A stretch of DNA of 39,663 nt from Pseudomonadota bacterium. Lineage in GTDB: Bacteria > Pseudomonadota > Gammaproteobacteria > Burkholderiales > SG8-39. The notes below the pieces were generated by a model. It had not been told where the DNA came from and did no database searches. It was given only the letters and a program-made list of their open reading frames with translations. The stretch lies in the NCBI GenBank assembly GCA_026399375.1, contig JAPLRD010000014.1, forward strand, positions 1-39,663. The letters run 5' to 3'. A program made the position numbers and the translations under genes. Position 1 is the stretch's first letter. Every line of letters begins with the position of its first letter. Shown here in pieces: positions 33,969 to 39,663 of the stretch.

Positions 33969-34840
33969 ACTTTCTTCACCTCGGCGCGTCCGAACAGGCC
34001 GTCGGGCTTGAGCGCGAGCGCCACGATCACCAGGGTGAAGGTGACGATCTGGGTGTAGCTCGAGCCCAGAAGGGCCGTCACCAGCGCTTCGATCACGCCG
34101 AACAGCAGGCCCGCGAGCATCACGCCCCAGGCGCTGGTGATGCCGCCGAGAATGGCCACGGCAAAGGCTTTCAGGCCGAACATGGTGCCCATATCGGATT
34201 GCACGTTGAAGAGCGGCGCGATGAGGATGCCGGCCGCGCCGGCGAACATGGTGGAGACCGCGAATGCGATCGATACCGCCAGCCCGACGTTGATGCCCAT
34301 CATGCTCGCCGCGTCGCGGTTCTGCACCACAGCGAGCAGCGCCTTACCGAGGCGCGTGTTGCGCGAGAACGCGTGCAGCAGGCCCGCCAGCGCCAGACCG
34401 GCGACGGGAATAGCGATCTGCAGCGGCGAAACGCCGACGCCGAAGAAGTCCATCGAGCCGGTCAGCCCGGCCGGCATGGGAAAGCCGCGCGGCTCCTTGC
34501 CGAAAGTGAACAGCACCAGATTGTCGGCGATGATGCCGATCGCCACGGTGGCCATCAGCCAGGCGTTGGAGCCGCGCCGCGCAAACGGCCGGATGGCCAC
34601 CCACTCGACGACGAGGCCGTACACGCCGCACAGCGCGAGCGAGCCGACCGCCGCAAGGCCCAGGGGCCAGCCCAGTTTGACCGAGAGGGCGTAGGCGAAC
34701 ACGGCGCCGAGCATCATCGAGCTGCCCTGCGAAAAATTCACCGTGTTCGAGACGGAGTAGGTGATGTAGAAGCCGAGCGCGAGCAGGCCGTACATGCTTC
34801 CCAGGCCGAGGCCCGAAATCAGGGCTGAGGTGATTAACAT
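33965..34840 (-). CDS. livH: LivH-type permease of a branched-chain ABC importer
   Basis: A 291-residue inner-membrane protein with about eight hydrophobic helices. Family markers are GLGSMYGLLALGFYITYSVS, NFSQGSSMMLGAVFAY, NRDAASMMGIN and AILGGITSAWGVMLAGLLFG. It would pair with the permease part of the fused protein at 31485-33968, whose start it overlaps by ATGA. It lies 34 bases after the receptor gene, with a strong hairpin between. Confidence 0.93.
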   Translation of the reverse strand: MLITSALISGLGLGSMYGLLALGFYITYSVSNTVNFSQGSSMMLGAVFAYALSVKLGWPLGLAAVGSLALCGVYGLVVEWVAIRPFARRGSNAWLMATVAIGIIADNLVLFTFGKEPRGFPMPAGLTGSMDFFGVGVSPLQIAIPVAGLALAGLLHAFSRNTRLGKALLAVVQNRDAASMMGINVGLAVSIAFAVSTMFAGAAGILIAPLFNVQSDMGTMFGLKAFAVAILGGITSAWGVMLAGLLFGVIEALVTALLGSSYTQIVTFTLVIVALALKPDGLFGRAEVKKV

Positions 34841-34847
34841 GAAAGAC

Positions 34848-34865
34848 GGGGGCCTTGCGGCCCCC
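34848..34865 (-). terminator. Hairpin between livK and livH
   Basis: GGGGGCC-TTGC-GGCCCCC forms a perfect seven-pair GC stem with a four-base loop, ten bases after the livK stop. Hairpins at this place commonly reduce permease expression relative to the receptor, by partial termination or by protecting the upstream mRNA. Confidence 0.6.
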
Positions 34866-34874
34866 GCGGTGCGG

Positions 34875-36065
34875 TTATTTCATTGCCACGGGAAGGATCT
34901 GGTTGTCGATGAAATGCGTCCAGACGTAATCGTTTTCGCCGACCGCGTCGTGGTTTTCCGGCGTGAAGGGTTTCGCGTATTTTTTGATCAGGCCGTCGTA
35001 GGCGTCGATCTTGTAGAAACCCTGGCGGATGGCGTCGCCGCCGGTTCCGCCCGCCTTCTGGATGGCCAGCGCCACCAGGTGCATGGCGTCGTAGGAGTTG
35101 GCCACGCCGACCGCCGGCGTCACGTCGCCGGCGCCCTTGATGTCGGGATACTTGGCCATCAACATCTTCAGCACCTTTTCGCCCACGGGCGATTGCTTGC
35201 CGAAAAAGCTGTAGGTCTGCACGAAATGCACTTCCTTCGCGCTCGGGCCGGCGAGTTCGGTGAAGCGCCCGCCGGCGGGGCCCCAATGCGACACGATGGG
35301 CACTTTCCAGCCCATGCGGTCCAGCGACTTCACCACCTGCGACGACGGCCCGACGTTGCCGACCAGGAACAGGGTGTCGGCGCCGGCCGATTTGAGGCGC
35401 GTCAGCTGCGGCACGACGTCGACGTCGTTGCCTTCGAATTTCTCTATGCCTGCGGCCTTCATGTTCTTGGCGGCGAGCGCGGCCGTCAGGCCCTTCTCGT
35501 TCGATTCGCCCCAGGGGTTGTTGACCAGGATCATGCCCGGGCTCTTGGTCTTGAAGGTCTTCTGCGCATATTGCAGCATGGCCTTGTCGACGATCTCGTC
35601 CACCGCCGAAACGCGGAATGCGAAATTGGGGTTGGCCTTGTTCTGGGTGATCGCGGTACCCGCGGCCCAGGGTCCCATGAACGGCACTTTCTCCGCGTTG
35701 ACGATGGGCACGATGGCCATGGAGACCGGCGTGTCTAGGCCGCCGAAGAGCACGGCGACCTTTTCCTTGAATATGAGCTCGCGCGCGGCGATCACGCCTT
35801 TGGCAGGCGTCGCTTCGTCGTCGCGGCGCACCAGTTCGAACTTGCGTCCGAGAACGCCGCCCTTGGCGTTGAGTTCGTCGATGGCGATGGTGAGGCCGCG
35901 GGTGATGGCTTCACCGGCGCGCGCCGATTGTCCCGAGAGCGCGGTGACCAGGCCGATCTTGATGGTTTCCTCGGCGCTGGCGGGCAGCGCCATGGCGACG
36001 CCGAGCGCGGCACCGATGACCAGTAATGTTCTGCGGATTGCAAAAAAAGTGCTGCCGATATTCAT
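34875..36065 (-). CDS. livK: LivK-type periplasmic receptor of a branched-chain ABC importer
   Basis: A 396-residue exported binding protein of periplasmic-binding-protein fold type I. The signal peptide is residues 1-30 (TLLVIGAALGVAMALPASA). The mature start EETIKIGLVTALSGQSARAG and the later LFGGLDTPVSMAIVPIVN and GANSYDAM-like VANSYDAMHLVALAI are typical of LivK/UrtA/amide receptors. I chose the ATG at 36065 because GGAGGG lies about six bases upstream. It is first of livK-livH-livMGF and divergent from the SnoaL-like gene. The ligand cannot be read from the sequence. Confidence 0.92.
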   Translation of the reverse strand: MNIGSTFFAIRRTLLVIGAALGVAMALPASAEETIKIGLVTALSGQSARAGEAITRGLTIAIDELNAKGGVLGRKFELVRRDDEATPAKGVIAARELIFKEKVAVLFGGLDTPVSMAIVPIVNAEKVPFMGPWAAGTAITQNKANPNFAFRVSAVDEIVDKAMLQYAQKTFKTKSPGMILVNNPWGESNEKGLTAALAAKNMKAAGIEKFEGNDVDVVPQLTRLKSAGADTLFLVGNVGPSSQVVKSLDRMGWKVPIVSHWGPAGGRFTELAGPSAKEVHFVQTYSFFGKQSPVGEKVLKMLMAKYPDIKGAGDVTPAVGVANSYDAMHLVALAIQKAGGTGGDAIRQGFYKIDAYDGLIKKYAKPFTPENHDAVGENDYVWTHFIDNQILPVAMK

Positions 36066-36186
36066 GTCATGCCCTCCATGTGTGATGATGCAATTATCCT
36101 GTATAAGCAAACGGTATGCCAGCGAATCCCGGCCGCACCGGCTCCTTGCTACAATCATTCCCTTACGCACACAGGGGATTCAAATC

Positions 36187-36588
36187 ATGCCGTCCAGTCC
36201 AGCAGAAATCGTCGAAGCCTACCTCACCGCGCACATGATCCCGGACCCGGTGGCGGCCAGGGCCTTCGTCGCCCCTGAATTCGACATTACCTTCACCGGC
36301 GGGCGCAAGATGAAAGACCCGGCCGAGGCGAGCGCGTTCAACAAAAGCCGCTACAAATGGGTGAAAAAGAAGTTCGAGCGCACCGAAACCGTCGCCGGCG
36401 GCACGCCGGAGGAAACCGTGGTCTACAACATCGGCACCCTGTACGGGGAGTGGCCGGACGGCACGCCGTTCGAAGGCAACCGCTACGTCGACCGCTATGT
36501 GCTCGCGCACGGCAAGATCGTGAAAATGTCGGTTTGGAACGATAGCGCCGAGATTCTTCTGCACCGCGCAGGACTCGTGCCGCTCTAG
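36187..36588 (+). CDS. Small SnoaL/NTF2-like protein
   Basis: A 133-residue cytoplasmic protein with the shape of the SnoaL/NTF2 cone fold: an N-terminal helix (PAEIVEAYLTAHMIPDPVAA), a region beginning FDITFTGG, and a closing sheet with GNRYVDRYVLAHGKIVKMSVW. Such proteins act as small isomerases, hydrolases or ligand-binding modules; no specific reaction can be given. AGGGG precedes the start. It is divergent from livK and may be linked to the imported compound. Confidence 0.72.
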   Translation: MPSSPAEIVEAYLTAHMIPDPVAARAFVAPEFDITFTGGRKMKDPAEASAFNKSRYKWVKKKFERTETVAGGTPEETVVYNIGTLYGEWPDGTPFEGNRYVDRYVLAHGKIVKMSVWNDSAEILLHRAGLVPL

Positions 36589-36678
36589 GCAAGCACTTCG
36601 AGGGTGCGTCGCGCCCGCATCTGGTGCGCCTTCCGTCGCGGGTTGTCGCGAATCCAAGAGGCCATTTCAAAATTAGCG

Positions 36679-36756
36679 GTCATTCCGAGGCCGGAGGCCG
36701 AGGAATCTGCTTCTTCATTGACGCAAAAGCAGATTCCTCGCTGCGCTCGGAATGAC
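36679..36756. repeat. Dispersed palindromic repeat, copy B
   Basis: The left arm starts GTCATTCCGAGG (36679) and the right arm ends CTCGGAATGAC (36756). The inner parts AGGAATCTGCTT and AAAAGCAGATTCCT pair, around a loop containing TTCATTGACGC. It is the same family as 6556-6639 and again lies between convergent genes. It is the main content of the 206-base gap between the SnoaL-like and acyl-CoA dehydrogenase genes. Confidence 0.8.
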
Positions 36757-36794
36757 AGTTTTTGGCAATGTAATTCTGAAATACGCTCTAAGCC

Positions 36795-38012
36795 TCAGGT
36801 CGCAGCCGGTTTCGCCTTGTACTTCGCCAGCTCCAGTTTGCCGATCTGATTGCGGTGCACCTCGTCCGGGCCGTCGGCGATGCGCAGCAGGCGCGCGTTG
36901 GCGTAGGCCATCGCCAGGCCGAAGTCGTCGGTCACGCCGCCGCCGCCGTGCGCCTGGATCGCCCAGTCGATCACGCGGCAGGCCATGTTCGGCGCGGCGA
37001 TTTTGATCATGGCGATTTCTTTGCGCGCAGCCTTGTTGCCGACCGTGTCCATCAGGTGCGCCGTCTTCAGCACCAATAGCCGCGCCTGGTCGATGAGCAC
37101 GCGCGATTCGGCGATGCGCTCCAGCGTCACCGTCTGCTCCGCCACCGGTTTGCCGAACGCGACCCGCGTCAGCGTGCGCCGGCACATGGCTTCGAGCGCA
37201 CGCTCCGTGAGACCGATCAGTCGCATGCAGTGGTGGATGCGTCCGGGGCCGAGACGCCCCTGCGCGATCTCGAAGCCGCGCCCCGCGCCCAGGAGCATGT
37301 TGGCGGCCGGCACGCGCACACCGGTGAACTGCACCTCGCCCGTCACGTCGGGCGTGCCGACGTAGCCGAACACGGGCAGCGGCCGCAGCAGCTTCACCCC
37401 TTCCGCGTTCCGCGGCACGATGATCATGGACTGCTGCCTGTGCCTGTCCGGGTTGTCCGGGTCGGTCTTGCCCATGAAAATGAACAGCGCGCAGCGCGGG
37501 TCGGGCGCGCCCGAGGAAAACCATTTGTGCCCGTTGATGACGTAGTGATCGCCGTCGCGCACGATGGAAGCCTGGATATTGGTCGCGTCCGAAGACGCGA
37601 CCGCGGGCTCGGTCATGGCGAAACAGGAGCGGGTCCTGCCTTCCAGGAGGGGCTCCAGCCATTGTTTCTTTTGTTCCGGCGTGCCGTAGCGCGCCAGCAC
37701 TTCCATGTTGCCGGTGTCCGGCGCCGCGCAGTTGAATACCTCGGGCGACCACATCACCCGTCCCATGATTTCACACAGCGGCGCGTAGTCGAGGTTCGAC
37801 AGCCCCGCGCCGTGTTCCGAATTCGGCAGGAAGAGATTCCACAGCCCCTGCGCCCGCGCCTTCGGCTTCAGTTCCTCGACCACCGAGGGCCAGAGCTTTC
37901 CCGCGCGAACTTCCTCGTAGTAGCGGCCCTCGTTCGGGAGCACGTGCTCGTCCATGAACGCGGTCAGGCGTGCGGCCAGTTGCATGGTTCGTTCCGAATA
38001 GTCGAATTCCAT
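36795..38012 (-). CDS. Acyl-CoA dehydrogenase (ACAD10/11-like group)
   Basis: A 405-residue flavoprotein that would introduce a double bond into an acyl-CoA. Family motifs are [17 protein letters not shown] (FAD/substrate binding), [15 protein letters not shown] and [21 protein letters not shown]. The C-terminal [23 protein letters not shown] and [19 protein letters not shown] are typical of the ACAD10/11-like branch, which lacks the Glu of short-chain enzymes at that place. Its length is normal. No CoA ligase or enoyl-CoA hydratase is adjacent, so the pathway is open. Confidence 0.92.
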   Translation of the reverse strand: MEFDYSERTMQLAARLTAFMDEHVLPNEGRYYEEVRAGKLWPSVVEELKPKARAQGLWNLFLPNSEHGAGLSNLDYAPLCEIMGRVMWSPEVFNCAAPDTGNMEVLARYGTPEQKKQWLEPLLEGRTRSCFAMTEPAVASSDATNIQASIVRDGDHYVINGHKWFSSGAPDPRCALFIFMGKTDPDNPDRHRQQSMIIVPRNAEGVKLLRPLPVFGYVGTPDVTGEVQFTGVRVPAANMLLGAGRGFEIAQGRLGPGRIHHCMRLIGLTERALEAMCRRTLTRVAFGKPVAEQTVTLERIAESRVLIDQARLLVLKTAHLMDTVGNKAARKEIAMIKIAAPNMACRVIDWAIQAHGGGGVTDDFGLAMAYANARLLRIADGPDEVHRNQIGKLELAKYKAKPAAT

Positions 38013-38070
38013 AGTGCCCTTTCAGGAGCTGGTCACGCAGCCCGAACTGCAGCTACAGCCCGCGTGATGG

Positions 38071-38484
38071 TTACAGGCGTCTGGCGTTTTCCGTGCCGCA
38101 GGCGATTCGCCACAGCCGCTCGCCTATGGTGCCGAGCATCATCGGCTGCCACGCGCCGGCCGTATCATCGCTGCCGACGATTTCACCGCCGCCCATGTTC
38201 GCCGCGTGCCAGGAGACATACAGCATGCGGATCTGCTGTTTGCTGCATTCGTATTCGCGCTCCATCCTGGTGGACTGCGATTTCTTGACGCCGCCGAGGG
38301 CTTTGCCGGTCTTCGCGTCGGTCATGTCCCACATTTGCGCCAGGTTGCCGTTTCTCCGAATGGTTCCGGTATCGGCGTAGATGGTGAAAGCCTCCCTGCC
38401 GTCGACCACCGACCACTTCGCCACGTCCGCCGCCATGCCGGTGTTCGCAACCGCCAGCAGCAATATCAGAATAGCCTTGCGCAT
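38071..38484 (-). CDS. Small exported surface-adhesin-E-type protein
   Basis: A 137-residue exported protein. The signal peptide is residues 1-18 (AILILLLAVANTGMAA). The mature part KWSVVDGREAFTIYADTGTIRRNGN and later QMWDMTDAKTG resemble the small adhesin-E domain common in betaproteobacteria, with two Cys residues (in YECSKQQIR and IACGTE) that may form a disulfide. The ATG at 38484 is chosen because it opens into the signal peptide. Its function is uncertain despite the family name. It stands alone, 58 bases past the acyl-CoA dehydrogenase start. Confidence 0.7.
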   Translation of the reverse strand: MRKAILILLLAVANTGMAADVAKWSVVDGREAFTIYADTGTIRRNGNLAQMWDMTDAKTGKALGGVKKSQSTRMEREYECSKQQIRMLYVSWHAANMGGGEIVGSDDTAGAWQPMMLGTIGERLWRIACGTENARRL

Positions 38485-38813
38485 TACCCGTCCCCAGATT
38501 TCAAGCTTGTTCTTGTTCTCCGGATCACGCCTCCGGTTCACGCCGAAGCATTATGGCGCAATGCCCGGTGCCGCGCGCGTCCCGGCGAGCTGACACGGCG
38601 TGACGTTGCGCCAGCGCGCAGACACGAACGCACGACCCCTGTGCGGTTCGGCATGCAGACGCACCAGGATAAAGCGCAACGCGAGCCGGATACGCGTCGA
38701 TTTTATCCAATTCATTGAAGTACAAAGAGGAAGCAATGTGGCACGCGATGTGCTAAAGCATTTCACGTTAATTTCCGTAAACCCTTTTGCATGCCACACA
38801 ACCGGAGAGAACA
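38485..38813. other. Gene-free divergent region
   Basis: A 329-base stretch between two divergent genes for small exported proteins. It must hold both promoters, but no convincing -35/-10 pair was recognised. A six-codon frame at 38736-38756 has GAGG upstream but is too short to call. The right third is AT-rich relative to the window. Confidence 0.4.
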
Positions 38814-39065
38814 ATGAAAAAATCGCTGGCCGTTTTGCTTGTGTCGACATTTCTTGCGGGTAGCGCGATGGCGCAAGCGCCCGCGGGGCAACAATCGTCG
38901 GGCGGCGCCGGTGCGGGCGGCGCGTCTGCCGCGGCTGCCGGCGGGATTACCGCAGGAATGATTGCCGCGGCCGTTGCCGTGGTGGCGGTCGCGGCCGCGG
39001 TATCGTCGTCCAGCGACAGCAATACCACAAGCACGCCTGCGACCGGCGGCACTGGAGGAACCTAA
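38814..39065 (+). CDS. Tiny Gly/Ala-rich exported protein
   Basis: An 83-residue protein. The signal peptide is residues 1-20 (MKKSLAVLLVSTFLAGSAMA before QAPAG). The mature part is a Gly/Ser/Ala linker, then one hydrophobic helix (ITAGMIAAAVAVVAVAAAV, about 46-64) and a Ser/Thr/Gly tail. GGAG lies seven bases before the ATG. Similar small proteins occur next to polysaccharide export genes in related bacteria, but here it stands alone. No function is assigned. Confidence 0.72.
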   Translation: MKKSLAVLLVSTFLAGSAMAQAPAGQQSSGGAGAGGASAAAAGGITAGMIAAAVAVVAVAAAVSSSSDSNTTSTPATGGTGGT

Positions 39066-39191
39066 ACCATATTGGGCCGAAAGAAGCGTTGGCAGGTTTC
39101 ATCAGCCAACTCGCTGCCATTTGGCGGTATCCGGGATTCGATTGAATGGCCGACGAATCATGTACCGCCCGGCCACCTCAATTGTGCCAGC

Positions 39192-39663
39192 CTAGTCGGC
39201 TTTGATGCTGGCAGTCTTGATGATCCGGCCGAAAAACTCGTAGTCTTCCTTGATACGTTCGTTCAAGGCCTCGGGCGTGCTGCTCTCGGCTTTGAGCGCG
39301 ATGCGCGCCAGCGCTTCCCTGGTGTCGCTGCGCGCGAGGATTTCGGTCATCTTTTCGTTCAGCAGTTTGACAACCTGCGGCGGCATGCCGGCCGGCCCGA
39401 TGACGCCGAACCACAAACGCGCGTTGAAACCGGACAGGCCTGCCTCGGCCATGGTCGGCACGTTGGGGATCTCCGGCCAGCGCGTCGGCGTCGTCACCGA
39501 AAGCGGCCGCAGCTTGCCGGCCTGAACGTGCGGCAGGGCGGCCGGATCGAAGGTGAGCTGAAGCCGTCCCGCGAGCGTGTCGGTGATCGCCGCCGCACTT
39601 CCCTTGTACGGCACGTGCACGATGCTCACCCCGGCCAGGCTCTTGAACACTTCGCCGAACAGG
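39192..39663 (-). CDS. Bug/TctC-type tripartite tricarboxylate receptor, C-terminal part
   Basis: The frame is open to the end of the window, so only about 157 C-terminal residues are visible. It belongs to the Bug family of periplasmic receptors, which are very numerous in Burkholderiales. Diagnostic stretches are IVHVPYKGSAAAITDTLAGR, QLTFDPAALPHVQAGKLRPL and PEIPNVPTMAEAGLSGF. It probably binds a carboxylic acid; no TctA or TctB partner is in the window, as is common for Bug genes. Confidence 0.93.
   Translation of the reverse strand, partial: LFGEVFKSLAGVSIVHVPYKGSAAAITDTLAGRLQLTFDPAALPHVQAGKLRPLSVTTPTRWPEIPNVPTMAEAGLSGFNARLWFGVIGPAGMPPQVVKLLNEKMTEILARSDTREALARIALKAESSTPEALNERIKEDYEFFGRIIKTASIKAD

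Noticed and set aside
31488-34058. An 856-codon open frame antisense to the importer genes, and similar long antisense frames at 1305-3365 and 4854-6551
   Set aside because: These are by-products of high GC codon use: Arg/His/Gln/Gly-rich, with no domain motifs, opposite genes with clear families.
38736-38756. A six-codon leader peptide before the Gly/Ala-rich protein gene
   Set aside because: It is too short to distinguish from chance, and no regulatory hairpin follows.

Overview
This is GC-rich chromosomal DNA, most likely from a betaproteobacterium of the Burkholderiales type. That inference rests on the Bug/TctC-type solute receptor at the right edge, the mix of TRAP and branched-chain amino-acid-type ABC uptake genes, the base composition and the general gene style. 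No rRNA, tRNA, phage, insertion sequence or CRISPR array was seen. The coding strand changes often, and genes within an operon typically overlap by one to four bases.

Layout. 1-8195 is ordinary housekeeping and accessory chromosome: the end of rlmJ, a metal efflux CDF protein, a PAS-GGDEF-EAL protein, a Gfo/Idh/MocA oxidoreductase, an unrecognised 552-residue protein and a thiamine-diphosphate enzyme. REP-like palindromes lie between these genes. 8510-14448 looks like a ribosomal peptide (RiPP) locus. On the plus strand it has an exporter ABC protein and an NTP_transf_5-type nucleotidyltransferase. Converging on the minus strand are a 61-residue candidate precursor, a damaged S26-type peptidase, an HPr-kinase-like protein, a PqqD-like carrier and a radical SAM/SPASM enzyme. 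Just upstream of the precursor lies a 730-residue secreted propeller-like protein (14494-16686). 16847-20809 is a polysaccharide-type operon: a one-helix membrane protein, a double FecR protein and an O-antigen-ligase-like protein.

20806-31427 is a catabolic and uptake region. An AllS-like LysR regulator lies downstream of an operon for carbamate kinase, FdrA, a DUF1116 protein, a cytosine-deaminase-like amidohydrolase and a DUF2877 protein. Divergent from that operon is a complete TRAP transporter (dctPQM). The two divergent promoters carry the same 22-base element in opposite orientation. The gene set matches the E. coli oxamate carbamoyltransferase and carbamate kinase genes of allantoin breakdown, with an amidohydrolase inserted. 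The likely outcome is breakdown of a ureide- or N-ring-type compound, taken up by the TRAP system, to carbamoyl phosphate and then ATP, ammonia and CO2. The substrate is unknown.

31485-36588 is a branched-chain amino-acid-type ABC importer whose inner permease and both ATPases are fused in one 827-residue chain. It has a separate LivH permease, a LivK receptor and a divergent small SnoaL/NTF2-like protein. 36795-39663 holds an acyl-CoA dehydrogenase, a small adhesin-E-type exported protein, a tiny Gly/Ala-rich exported protein and the end of a Bug-type receptor gene.

The two most interesting systems are the radical-SAM/HPr-kinase peptide locus and the carbamoyl-transfer catabolic operon with its mirrored promoters.
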